DNA of 64,000 nucleotides from contig NZ_CP119779.1 of assembly GCF_029338195.1 (NCBI RefSeq), positions 2,852,001 through 2,916,000 on the forward strand. Direction: 5' to 3'. The stretch is from Haloarcula litorea (GTDB lineage: Archaea; Halobacteriota; Halobacteria; Halobacteriales; Haloarculaceae). Under the pieces are notes generated by a model. The model had not been told where the DNA came from. It made no database searches and worked only from the letters and a program-made list of their open reading frames with translations. Positions 43,002-51,551 of this stretch are shown here, piece by piece. How positions within the stretch are numbered: position 1 is the first letter of the stretch; the number at the start of each line of letters is the position of its first letter. Position numbers and translations under genes: made by a program.

Positions 43002-43991
43002 ATGGTCGGCGACGACGTCCCGTACACGACGCTGGGCTCGACGGGCCTCGAGGTGTCTGAGCTGTGTCTCGGGACGATGAACTTCGGGAGCGGCGAGCCG
43101 TGGATGGTCGGCGACGAGGCCCGGAGCCGCGAGATCATCGAGCGGGCGCTCGATCTGGGGATCAACTTCCTGGACACCGCGAACGCGTACTCCGCCGGCG
43201 AGAGCGAGGAGATCGTCGGGCAGGTCGTCGACTCGTACCGCCGTTCCGAGTTCGTCCTCGCGACGAAGGTCTACTTCGACATGTTCGACGGCCCCAACGG
43301 CGGGGGGCTCTCGAAGAAGCACGTCATCGATCAGTGCCACGAGAGCCTGGACCGGCTGGGCGTCGATCACATCGACCTCTACCAGATCCACCGGTGGGAC
43401 GACGACACCCCGATCGAGGAGACGCTCGAGGCGCTGACGTACCTCGTCGACGAGGGGTACGTCCGGTACATCGGCGCGAGCACGATGGCGAACTGGCAGT
43501 TCCAGCGGGCGCTGTACACGGCCGACATCGAGGACTACGAGCGGTTCGTCTGTATGCAACCGGAGTACAACGCCGTCGACCGACACGAGGAGGCGAACCT
43601 CCTGCCGGTCTGCCGCGAGGAGGGGGTCGGCGTCGTCCCGTGGTCGCCGCTCGCCGGCGGTTTCCTCGCCGGGAAGTACGACCGGGACGGCGGTCCGGAC
43701 TCGGGCCGTGCCGCCGACGACGAGTACACGGCCCAGCGGTTCACCGACGAGAACTGGGCGGTGCTGGACGAGATCCGGGCCGTCGCGGACCGCGAGGACG
43801 CCACGCCCGCACAGGTCAGTCTCGCCTGGCTGCTCCACAAGGACGTCGTCGACGCCCCGATCATCGGACCGCGGACGATGGACCAACTCGAAGAGAACGT
43901 CGGTGCCGTCGACGTGACGCTGACGGAGGCCGATCTCGACCGTATCGAAGCTCCGAAGTACCCGCAGTGGCCTGTCCAGGGCAAGGACTGA
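43002..43991 (+). CDS. Aldo/keto reductase
   Basis: The protein has 329 residues with the complete catalytic tetrad Asp58, Tyr63 (FLDTANAY), Lys89 (ATKVYF) and His130 (QIHRW). The ending resembles the NADPH-binding IIGPRT region. It reduces or oxidises sugars or aldehydes with NADP(H). It begins with MVGDDVPYTTLGSTG, a family-typical strand. It lies before the TrmB gene of the sugar operon and has the palindrome over its promoter, which supports a sugar-related role. Confidence 0.9.
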   Translation: MVGDDVPYTTLGSTGLEVSELCLGTMNFGSGEPWMVGDEARSREIIERALDLGINFLDTANAYSAGESEEIVGQVVDSYRRSEFVLATKVYFDMFDGPNGGGLSKKHVIDQCHESLDRLGVDHIDLYQIHRWDDDTPIEETLEALTYLVDEGYVRYIGASTMANWQFQRALYTADIEDYERFVCMQPEYNAVDRHEEANLLPVCREEGVGVVPWSPLAGGFLAGKYDRDGGPDSGRAADDEYTAQRFTDENWAVLDEIRAVADREDATPAQVSLAWLLHKDVVDAPIIGPRTMDQLEENVGAVDVTLTEADLDRIEAPKYPQWPVQGKD

Positions 43992-44048
43992 CAGGATGGG
44001 AGAGACACACACGACACCCGCCCGGGGTGGATCGACGAGAGCCAACGT

Positions 44049-45152
44049 ATGGACGACGACGAACTGATCGCGATACTGGAGGACGCGGGCCTCTCGCCGT
44101 ACCAGGCGGAGGCCTACGTCGCGCTGCTCGGACTGGGGACGGCCTCGGCGACCGACATCGCGGAGGCCTGTGACGTTCCCGACCCGCGGATCTACGACGT
44201 GCTCCGGGACCTGGAGTCGAAGGGGTACATCGAGACCTTCCAGCAGGACAGCCTCACTGCGCGTGCGCGAAACCCCAGCGACGTGCTGGAGGACCTGCGC
44301 TCCCGGTCCGAGAAGTACCTCGACGCGGCCGAGACCATCGAGGACCGCTGGAACCAGCCGGAGATGACCGACCACGAGGTCAGCATCGTCAAGCGGTTCG
44401 ACACGGTGGTCAACCGCGCGCGGGAGCTCATCGAAGAGGCCGAGACGCAGATCCAGCTGGGGGTCGACACCGACCAGTTCTACGAGCTCGCACCCGCACT
44501 GGCCGACGCCCACGACAGGGGCGTCGACATCAAGCTCAGTATCTGTACCGCCGCGGACGAGAAGATACCCCCCGTCGCGGACATCGAGGGGACCTGCACG
44601 GAGGCACGACACCGGGCGATCCCGTCCCCGTTTCTCGTGCTCGTCGACCGGACCTGGACCTGTTTCGCTCCGCACAGTCACTCCGTCAACGAGTACGGCG
44701 TGCTGGTCAACGACGGGACGCACACGTACGTCTTCCACTGGTTCTACCTCACCTGTCTCTGGGAGATCTGGGACACCCTCTACACCGAGCGGACGCCCGA
44801 GACGCCGACGTCGTACGTCGATCTCCGGCACGCGGTCCGTGACATCGAGCCGTTGCTGAACGAGGGGGCGACCATCGAGGCGACGGTCCAGGGGTACAGG
44901 ACCGACACGAAAGACACGGTGGAACTGACCGGGACGATCGTCGATGTCGACTACACCGGCAGTGATATGGGTCGACAGGACCCGATCCCGCTCGCACAGC
45001 TCGCCGGCCGCGTCAGTGCCACGCTGGTCGCCGACGGCACCACCTACCAGATCGGCGGGTGGGGGGCGGTCCTCGAGGAGATCGAGGCCATCACCGTCAC
45101 CGTGACCGACGTTCGCTACGAGACGTCCGCGCCGCCGACCGAGTCGGAGTAA
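44049..45152 (+). CDS. TrmB-family transcriptional regulator (sugar operon)
   Basis: The protein has 367 residues. The N-terminal winged helix (LSPYQAEAYVALLGLG...VPDPRIYDVLRDLESKGYI) is typical of TrmB. The middle and C-terminal parts (about 120-350) match TrmB effector-binding region architecture, with RYDVFP-like segments not obvious. It is 57 bases after the aldo/keto reductase and upstream of a complete CUT1 transporter, the standard place for its regulator. It may bind the ACAAC-N4-GTTGT palindromes. A second TrmB-type protein is encoded at 55570-56622. Confidence 0.85.
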   Translation: MDDDELIAILEDAGLSPYQAEAYVALLGLGTASATDIAEACDVPDPRIYDVLRDLESKGYIETFQQDSLTARARNPSDVLEDLRSRSEKYLDAAETIEDRWNQPEMTDHEVSIVKRFDTVVNRARELIEEAETQIQLGVDTDQFYELAPALADAHDRGVDIKLSICTAADEKIPPVADIEGTCTEARHRAIPSPFLVLVDRTWTCFAPHSHSVNEYGVLVNDGTHTYVFHWFYLTCLWEIWDTLYTERTPETPTSYVDLRHAVRDIEPLLNEGATIEATVQGYRTDTKDTVELTGTIVDVDYTGSDMGRQDPIPLAQLAGRVSATLVADGTTYQIGGWGAVLEEIEAITVTVTDVRYETSAPPTESE

Positions 45153-45189
45153 ACGGGACAACTGTGGGCGCGTTCGAGCGGTGGCGTCC

Positions 45190-45230
45190 CGAAAACCGCC
45201 GTTTTGCATTACCAAAATTTTATATATCGA
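45190..45230. promoter_or_regulatory. Terminator hairpin and upstream TATA element before the sugar-binding protein
   Basis: AAAAC and GTTTT around CGCC form a small hairpin near 45197-45210, followed by an AT-rich AAAATTTTATATATCG. The first could end the TrmB message and the second is a strong TATA-like sequence, more than 100 bases before the next gene, which also has its own closer TATA-like TTTAAG at 45324. Confidence 0.35.
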
Positions 45231-45294
45231 CTCTTGCCTCCGACCAGTATCTGTCAGGAACTTTTGTGTTTAACGCCCCGTCGACAGGACGTTA

Positions 45295-45308
45295 ACAACA
45301 CCTGTGGT
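45295..45308. promoter_or_regulatory. ACAAC-N4-GTTGT-like operator 4 (before the sugar-binding protein)
   Basis: ACAAC, four bases (ACCT) and GTGGT: one mismatch in the right arm. The extended arms TTAACAACA and TGTGGTTAA make a 9-base near-palindrome with a single mismatch. It lies about 15 bases before the TATA-like TTTAAG (45324-45329), matching the spacing of operator 1. Confidence 0.5.
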
Positions 45309-45356
45309 TAATTATGGATAACCTTTAAGTCCTACCCTGACAACGACCGAATAGAT

Positions 45357-46910
45357 ATGGCGGACAATAGCAAGCACGACGGCGACAGTTCCTCGAGTGT
45401 TTCCCGGCGACGCTTCGTCACCGCAGCGGGTGCGGCCGGTGTGACGACAGGGCTCGCAGGGTGTGCGAACTTCGTCGGCGGCGGCAGCGACGGTGGCGAC
45501 GGCGGGGACGGCGGCGGGGACGGTGGCGACGGTGGATCGACCGGGGACGGCGGCAGCGGCGGCACGACGACTGTCAAGTGGAGCTTCGACCCGAACGCGG
45601 CTCAGAACGCAGGCGAGGAGATAAAGGCCGCATTCCACAACGAAGGCGGTCTCTCGGACGACATCGAGATCGAGCTCATCCAGCGAGGTACCGGTACGGG
45701 TAGTGTCCGTGCGAACTACAACCGTCTGCTGAGTGCCGGCGAGACCGACCCGGACATGTTCCTGATGGACAACGGCTGGACGAACATCTTCATCCAGCGG
45801 GGACAGATCGAGAACCTGTCCCAGAATATGCTCACCGACGAGCAGGTCTCGACCATCAGCGACGAGTTCTTCACCGGCTTCACCGACACGGCCCGCGACC
45901 CGTCCAGCGGCGACCTGTACGGCGTCCCGTTCTTCCCGGACTTCCCGGTCATGAATTACCGGAAGGACCTCGCCGAGGAGGCCGGTTACGACCCCGAGGG
46001 CGAGAACTGGGCGACCGAGCCGATGCGGTGGGACGAGTGGTCACAGGTCGTCGCTGACATCAAGGACCAGTCCGACGTCGAGTACGGCTTCACCACGCAG
46101 TGGGACATCTACGTCGGGACGGCCTGCTGTACCTTCAACGAGGTCATGTCCTCGTGGGGCGGCGCGTACTTCGGCGGCCGCGACAACCTCTTCGGCCCGG
46201 TCGGGGAGCGCCCCATCACGGTCAACGAGCCCGAGACGATCAGGTCGCTCAACATGATGCGGAAGTTCGTCCACGGCGAGGAGTTCGGCGGCGAGCTGGA
46301 GAACTACGCCGGCAACATCGCCCCGACGGAGATCCTCGGGTGGACCGAGGAGACCTCGCGCGCCCCGTTCGCGGAGGGCAACGCCGTCGCCCACCGTAAC
46401 TGGCCCTACTCCCTGCGACTCAACGGTGCCGACCCGTCCGAGACCGAGGACCCGGCGCTCGGTGAGGCCCTCGGCGCGATGCCGATTCCATACGCCGTCT
46501 CGGAGAGCGAGGCAGCCCAGCCCGGCACGGGCGGGACGACCTCGGCGCTGGGTGGCTGGCACATAACCGTCAACCCCAACAGCGAGCAGAAGGACGCTGT
46601 CCAGCAGGTCATCGCCGCGGCGATGAAGAGGGAGACCCAGCTCAAGCTCCTGGAGGTCTGGGGCTGGCTTCCGGTGCGGCCGGAGTCGTTCAACTCCGAC
46701 CAGGCTCAGAACATCGAACCGATCGGCCGCTACATGGACACCCTCCGTGTGGCCGGTGAGAACGTCATGCCCCGGCCGACCACCACGGTCTGGAGTAGTC
46801 AGACCAGCAAGATCGCCACGCAGGCGAACAGGGCCGTCGCCCAGGAGGTCTCCTCCCAAGAGGCGATGAACACGCTGTACGACCAACTCGAGCAGACCGA
46901 GCAGGCCTGA
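45357..46910 (+). CDS. CUT1 sugar-binding lipoprotein (trehalose/maltose type)
   Basis: The protein has 517 residues. Tat motif SRRRFV (16-21), hydrophobic stretch and lipobox LAGC (Cys36) give a membrane-anchored exported protein, followed by a Gly/Asp-rich linker (about 40-65). The mature fold is family 1 with DPDMFLMDNGWTNIFIQRGQI near the ligand site and DLYGVPFFPDFPVMNYRKDL. It is the first gene of a complete importer with two permeases and an ATPase. Ligand probably a di- or oligosaccharide of glucose, which fits the GH13 genes; not proved. Confidence 0.9.
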   Translation: MADNSKHDGDSSSSVSRRRFVTAAGAAGVTTGLAGCANFVGGGSDGGDGGDGGGDGGDGGSTGDGGSGGTTTVKWSFDPNAAQNAGEEIKAAFHNEGGLSDDIEIELIQRGTGTGSVRANYNRLLSAGETDPDMFLMDNGWTNIFIQRGQIENLSQNMLTDEQVSTISDEFFTGFTDTARDPSSGDLYGVPFFPDFPVMNYRKDLAEEAGYDPEGENWATEPMRWDEWSQVVADIKDQSDVEYGFTTQWDIYVGTACCTFNEVMSSWGGAYFGGRDNLFGPVGERPITVNEPETIRSLNMMRKFVHGEEFGGELENYAGNIAPTEILGWTEETSRAPFAEGNAVAHRNWPYSLRLNGADPSETEDPALGEALGAMPIPYAVSESEAAQPGTGGTTSALGGWHITVNPNSEQKDAVQQVIAAAMKRETQLKLLEVWGWLPVRPESFNSDQAQNIEPIGRYMDTLRVAGENVMPRPTTTVWSSQTSKIATQANRAVAQEVSSQEAMNTLYDQLEQTEQA

Positions 46911-46983
46911 CCCGAGGGCATAGGTTTACAAATAACCTGATTCATTCTTCATTATGTTCGGCGCACACCGGAGGTTGTGACAC

Positions 46984-47967
46984 ATGAGCACCGAAACCGT
47001 CGACGAACGGGAATCGCGCCGGTCCGGGGTACTGGTGGACGTGATGCGGTGGATGGAGAACCTCAGCGACGCCCAGTACGCGTATCTGCTGCTGGCACCA
47101 GTGTTCCTGCTGCTGGGGACCATCGCAATCTACCCACTCCTGAACACCTTCGAGCTGTCCCTGTACGCCGACGCGGTGCAGGGCCGGGGGTCGTTCGTCG
47201 GACTGGACAACTACGCGGAACTGCTGGCGGGGAACAAGGACCAGTTCCTCCCCGGTGGCACGTCGTTCCTGCCGACCAGTTTCCAGTTCAGCGCGCTCAT
47301 CAGTAGCGCGCTGGTCGTGACGGTCATCTTCGCCGTGGTGAGCGTCTTCTTCGAGACTCTGATCGGACTCGGGCAGGCGCTCATCCTCGACCAGGACTTC
47401 TACGGTCGGCGCTGGGTCCGCGCGGCGATCATCATCCCGTGGGCGGTGCCCATCGTCATCCAGGGGATGATCTTCTTCCTGATGTTCAACTCGACCATCG
47501 GGTTCGCGACGCCGCCGCTGGCCGACCTCGGCCTGCTGGCACCGACGAACACGCTGAACGACGCGGCGAGTTCGCTGTTCGTCATCATCGTCGCGGACAT
47601 CTGGAAGACGACGGCGTTCATGGCCCTGCTCATCCTGGCCGGGCTCCAGAGCATCGACCGAGGCCTCTACGACGTGGCGAAGGTCGCGGGGGCCTCGAAG
47701 TGGCAGCAGTTCCGGTACATCACGTTCCCGCTCATCCTGCCGACCATCGGGGTCGCGGTCCTGTTCCGGACCGTGCAGGCGATGCGGGTGTACGGCATCA
47801 TCGACACGGTCAGCAAGTGCGAGGTCGTCCCCTCGCTGTCCTGTATGGTCGTGTCGACGTTCCTGACCCAGGAGTCGACCTCGGCGGCGATCGCCTTCAC
47901 CACGGCGGCGATCATCGGTGCCGTCGTGATGGTCATCATCCTGTGGCAGGGGGAGGACGCGATCTGA
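46984..47967 (+). CDS. CUT1 ABC transporter permease (MalF-like)
   Basis: The protein has 327 residues with six helices and the EAA loop (YDVAKVAGASKWQQFRYITFPL) that contacts the ATPase. A Shine-Dalgarno GGAGG lies nine bases before the ATG. It follows the binding protein after 73 bases and is one base from the next permease. Confidence 0.9.
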   Translation: MSTETVDERESRRSGVLVDVMRWMENLSDAQYAYLLLAPVFLLLGTIAIYPLLNTFELSLYADAVQGRGSFVGLDNYAELLAGNKDQFLPGGTSFLPTSFQFSALISSALVVTVIFAVVSVFFETLIGLGQALILDQDFYGRRWVRAAIIIPWAVPIVIQGMIFFLMFNSTIGFATPPLADLGLLAPTNTLNDAASSLFVIIVADIWKTTAFMALLILAGLQSIDRGLYDVAKVAGASKWQQFRYITFPLILPTIGVAVLFRTVQAMRVYGIIDTVSKCEVVPSLSCMVVSTFLTQESTSAAIAFTTAAIIGAVVMVIILWQGEDAI

Positions 47968-47968
47968 T

Positions 47969-48967
47969 ATGGCGACGACGACAGAAGACCTCGACGAGTC
48001 GGACGGCGGACCGCTCCAGCGGTGGACGAAAGGCGCGATCCAGAACCCGGAGAAGGTGTACCGGGCGCTGTTCTACGCCGCGATGGTGTTCTTCCTGGTG
48101 ACGACGCTGTTCCCGTTCTACTGGCTCACCGTGCTCGCGGTGACGCCGTCGGGGCAGCTCCTCTCCGGGAGCTTCCTGCCGGAGTTCGACATCTTCGGCG
48201 TCTCCGGGACGTTCCCGCTGCCGGTGCCGAAGGGGTTCAATCCAGAGGCGTTCGTCTCGGTGTTCTCCGAGGTGCCGTTCCACCTGTTTATGCTGAACAG
48301 CTTCGCGCTGGCCATCACGACGACGGTCATCGTCCTGTTCGTGGCGAGTCTCGCAGGCTACGTGTTCGGTCGGCTCCGGTTCCGGGGACGGGCCGTCCTG
48401 ATGCTGGGCATCCTGGCCGTCAGCTACTTCCCGCCCGCCGCGTTCGTCATCCCGCTGTTCCAGGCGTTCGCGGGGAACGTGGTCAACATCCCGTTCACCG
48501 AGATCCCGCTGTTCAAGCCGCCGCGACTCCTGAACTCGCCGGGATCGATGGTGCTGCCGTTCAGCGCGCTGTTCATGCCGCTATCGATCTTCATCCTCAC
48601 GACGTTCTACGGGCAGATCCCCGACGGGCTGGAGGACGCCGCCCGCGTCGAGGGGACCACCCGGCTGGGGGCGCTGTTCCGGGTCATTATGCCGCTGTCG
48701 GCACCCGGCGTCGCGACGGCCGCCGTGCTGACGTTCATCGCCGTCTACAACGAGTACTTCTTCAGCTCGATTATGGCGACATCCACGGAAGCGACGCGGT
48801 GGTCCCCGATCGTCGGCGGGATCCTCAGCTACCAGACCCAGTACACCACGCAGTACAACCTGATGGCGGCGGCGAGTGTGATCGGCGTGTTGCCGGTCGT
48901 CGTACTGGTCATCGTCGCACAGGAACGCATCGTCAGCGGACTGACCTCCGGCGCACTCAAGGAGTAA
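47969..48967 (+). CDS. CUT1 ABC transporter permease (MalG-like)
   Basis: The protein has 332 residues with six helices. The EAA loop reads LEDAARVEGTTRLGALFRVIMPL. The N-terminal acidic tail faces the cytoplasm. It forms the channel with the MalF-like protein and is four bases from the ATPase gene. Confidence 0.9.
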   Translation: MATTTEDLDESDGGPLQRWTKGAIQNPEKVYRALFYAAMVFFLVTTLFPFYWLTVLAVTPSGQLLSGSFLPEFDIFGVSGTFPLPVPKGFNPEAFVSVFSEVPFHLFMLNSFALAITTTVIVLFVASLAGYVFGRLRFRGRAVLMLGILAVSYFPPAAFVIPLFQAFAGNVVNIPFTEIPLFKPPRLLNSPGSMVLPFSALFMPLSIFILTTFYGQIPDGLEDAARVEGTTRLGALFRVIMPLSAPGVATAAVLTFIAVYNEYFFSSIMATSTEATRWSPIVGGILSYQTQYTTQYNLMAAASVIGVLPVVVLVIVAQERIVSGLTSGALKE

Positions 48968-48971
48968 CACT

Positions 48972-50171
48972 ATGGCACGAGTCAAACTCGAACACGTCAC
49001 GAAACGCTACGACGACCAGGGCGAGACGGTCACGGCCGTCGACGATATGAACTTAGACGTCGACCACGGTGAGTTCATCTGCTTCGTCGGTCCCTCCGGC
49101 TGTGGCAAGTCCACCACGATGGAGACCATCGCCGGGCTGACCATCCCCTCCGAGGGCGAGGTCTACATCGGCGACCGCGAGGTCACCAACCTCCCGCCGA
49201 AGGACCGGGGCATCGCGATGGTCTTCCAGAACATCGCGCTGTTCCCCCACATGGACGTCTACGACAACATCAGCTTCGGCCTCCGCCTGCGGGACTACCC
49301 CCAGGACGAGATCGACCGCCGGGTCGAGCGGGCCGCCGACATCGTCCAGCTGGAGGGGATGCTCGACCGGATGCCCGACGAGATGTCCGGGGGCCAGCGT
49401 CAGCGCGTCGCCATCGCCCGCGCCATCGTCCGCGAGCCGGACGTGTTCCTGATGGACGAGCCGCTGGCCAACCTCGACGCCAAGCTCAAGGTCCACATGC
49501 GGACCGAACTCCAGCGCCTGCACAAGGAGCTGGACACCACGATCATCTACGTCACTCACGACCAGGAGGAGGCGATGACCCTCTCGGACCGCATCGCCGT
49601 CCTCAACAGCGGGGCGCTCCAGCAGATCGACCCGCCGCTGACCTGCTACAACGAACCGGCGAACCTGTTCGTCGCCGGCTTCATCGGGTCGCCGTCGATG
49701 AACTTCGTCGAGGGGACCGTCGGCGAGACGGGGATCGAGACGCCGAACTTCACGCTCGGGTTCGACCCCGCCTCCGTCGAGGGCGTCGGCGTCGGGGATC
49801 AGGTGACCGTCGGCGTCCGCCCGGAGGACATCTACCCCATCGACGTGGCCGACGAGGTCGCCGATCCCTCCGAGACGATCCGGGCCACCGTCGACATCCT
49901 CGAACCGATGGGGGACGAGATCTTCACCTACATGCTGTTGGGTGACGGCGAGACGTCGATGTCGGCCGACGAGGGGGCGACCAACGACCAGCTGCTGATG
50001 AGCGTCGAACCGGACTCGGAGATCGAGGAGGAGACGGACATCGAGGTGGTCATCGACCGCCGGAAGGTCCACCTGTTCGACACCGCCTCCGGCGAGGCGC
50101 TCGTCCACGAGCTCGACCCGGTCGACACGACCGGCGGGCTGAGCGGGAGCGAGGCCGAGAGCGACGACTGA
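48972..50171 (+). CDS. CUT1 ABC transporter ATPase (MalK/UgpC type)
   Basis: The protein has 399 residues. Walker A GPSGCGKST (40-48), Q-loop VFQNIALFPHMDV, signature MSGGQRQRVAIARAI, Walker B VFLMDEPLANLD and His switch VTHDQEEAMT are all present. The C-terminal regulatory domain (about 240-399, GVRPEDIYPIDV) is of MalK type. The stop codon overlaps the start of the small membrane protein gene. Confidence 0.93.
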   Translation: MARVKLEHVTKRYDDQGETVTAVDDMNLDVDHGEFICFVGPSGCGKSTTMETIAGLTIPSEGEVYIGDREVTNLPPKDRGIAMVFQNIALFPHMDVYDNISFGLRLRDYPQDEIDRRVERAADIVQLEGMLDRMPDEMSGGQRQRVAIARAIVREPDVFLMDEPLANLDAKLKVHMRTELQRLHKELDTTIIYVTHDQEEAMTLSDRIAVLNSGALQQIDPPLTCYNEPANLFVAGFIGSPSMNFVEGTVGETGIETPNFTLGFDPASVEGVGVGDQVTVGVRPEDIYPIDVADEVADPSETIRATVDILEPMGDEIFTYMLLGDGETSMSADEGATNDQLLMSVEPDSEIEEETDIEVVIDRRKVHLFDTASGEALVHELDPVDTTGGLSGSEAESDD

Positions 50172-50371
50172 TGGCTCTCGCCGGGACCCTCTACTGGTCG
50201 CTGATGCTCGTCCTGTTCTTCTTCTGGGCGTACGGGTTCGTGTCGTTCGCCCTGGACCTGAAGAACAAGATCATCCCGGGCATCGTCCAGTACCGGCGCG
50301 GTCGCCTCGCGGAGAAGGCCGAGCAGGAACGCGAGGAGGAGCGCGAGGAGCGCGAGAAGCAACTGTACTGA
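50171..50371 (+). CDS. Small membrane protein coupled to the sugar ABC transporter
   Basis: The protein has 66 residues: one helix (about 6-27) and a charged tail of about 25 residues that is rich in Glu and Arg (AEKAEQEREEEREEREKQ), likely a helix in the cytoplasm. Its ATG overlaps the ATPase TGA, so translation is coupled. The function is unknown. A regulatory or stabilising subunit of the transporter is an inference from position only. Confidence 0.75.
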   Translation: MALAGTLYWSLMLVLFFFWAYGFVSFALDLKNKIIPGIVQYRRGRLAEKAEQEREEEREEREKQLY

Positions 50372-50380
50372 CAACGCTTT

Positions 50381-50386
50381 TTTGAC
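50381..50386 (+). promoter_or_regulatory. T-run before the Gfo/Idh/MocA gene
   Basis: TTTTTT lies 10 bases after the small-protein stop codon and 21 bases before the ATG at 50407, similar to 34710-34717. It may end the ABC operon message and serve as the promoter element for the next gene. Confidence 0.35.
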
Positions 50387-50406
50387 CGGCGGCGAAGGTC
50401 CCCGGT

Positions 50407-51477
50407 ATGGTAGACCTCTCCTCGGTCCGACTGGGGTTCGTCGGACTGGGCAACATCGCGCACCTCCACTGCGATCGGCTCGAATCCGCCGGGCTCGACC
50501 AGGTCATCGCCGGCGGCGTCGACGTCGACGCGGACGCCCGAGCGGCCTTCGCCGACGCGTACGACGCCGCCGTCTACGAGGACCCGACGGAGCTGTACGA
50601 GACTGTCGACGCCGTCCTCGTGACGACGCCGAACAAGTACCACGAGGAGTACGTCGTCGACGCGCTCGGCGCGGGGCTTGACGTCTTCGTCGAGAAGCCC
50701 CTTGCCCACACCCTGGAGAGCGCGGAGCGCATCGCGGACGCGGCGGCCGACGCCGACGGGTTCTGTATGGTCGGGTTCCACAAGCGGTTCGCGAACCCGG
50801 TCCAGGCGCTGCGCGGCTACGAGGCCGACGGGACGCTGGGGGAAGTCAGCCACGTCGAGGCCGACTACATCCGTCGGCGCGGCGTCCCCGGTCGCGGGTC
50901 GTGGTTCACGCGGGAGTCCGTCGCCGGCGGCGGGTCGCTCATCGACATCGGGGCCCACGCCATCGACCTCTCGCTGTACCTGCTCGGCTACCCGGACGTG
51001 GTCGAGGTGTCGGGCGAGACCCGCGCCCAGTTCGGGACCGACGAGGACTACGCCTACGTGACGATGTGGGGCGAGGACCAGGGGCCCGAGGAGTTCAGCG
51101 TCGACGACTCCGCGAGCGCGTTCGTCCGCTGTGCGGACGGCTCGACCGTGACGCTGGAGGTCGCGTGGGCGACCAACCGCCCCAACAGCCAGCAGTACTA
51201 CGTCCGGGGCGACGAGGGCGGCGCGGGGCTGGACCTCTCGGACGGGTCCCTGACGCTGTACGAGACGTCGACCACCGGTGCGATGCACCACCGGACGACC
51301 GAGATCGAGACACGCGACGAGGAGGCCCACGGAATCGAGCAGCGGGCGTTCGTGGAGGCCGTCGCCAGCGGCGAGCCACCGGAGACAAACACCGTCGAAC
51401 AGGCGCTCACCGTCCAGCGGGTGATGGACGCCATCTACCGGTCGAGCGAGGCCGGCGAGGCGGTCCAGCTCTCGTAG
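50407..51477 (+). CDS. Gfo/Idh/MocA-family oxidoreductase
   Basis: The protein has 356 residues. Rossmann start LGFVGLGNIAHLH, cofactor segment TTPNKYHEEYV, the family motif FVEKPLAH, and GGSLIDIGAHAIDL with the likely catalytic His in the C-terminal domain. It oxidises a sugar or sugar derivative with NAD(P). Neighbours are the transporter and glucose dehydrogenase. Substrate not predictable. Confidence 0.88.
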   Translation: MVDLSSVRLGFVGLGNIAHLHCDRLESAGLDQVIAGGVDVDADARAAFADAYDAAVYEDPTELYETVDAVLVTTPNKYHEEYVVDALGAGLDVFVEKPLAHTLESAERIADAAADADGFCMVGFHKRFANPVQALRGYEADGTLGEVSHVEADYIRRRGVPGRGSWFTRESVAGGGSLIDIGAHAIDLSLYLLGYPDVVEVSGETRAQFGTDEDYAYVTMWGEDQGPEEFSVDDSASAFVRCADGSTVTLEVAWATNRPNSQQYYVRGDEGGAGLDLSDGSLTLYETSTTGAMHHRTTEIETRDEEAHGIEQRAFVEAVASGEPPETNTVEQALTVQRVMDAIYRSSEAGEAVQLS

Positions 51478-51482
51478 GTTTA

Positions 51483-51510
51483 CTCACGGACGAGTTTACT
51501 CGGTCGTGAG
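51483..51510. promoter_or_regulatory. Near-palindrome upstream of gdh
   Basis: Two 13-base arms with two mismatches (CTCACGGACGAGT / ACTCGGTCGTGAG) around TT. It follows the Gfo/Idh/MocA stop codon by five bases and lies about 42 bases before the gdh ATG, upstream of an AAGACTTAAT box (51513-51522). It may be a terminator hairpin of the preceding gene or an operator for gdh. Confidence 0.5.
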
Positions 51511-51551
51511 GAAAGACTTAATCCCGTGTACTCTGACGTACGGGTAGAAAA

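Noticed and set aside
42903-45215. Upstream extension of the zinc-ribbon membrane protein frame
   Set aside because: It is antisense to the aldo/keto reductase and TrmB genes, both well supported.
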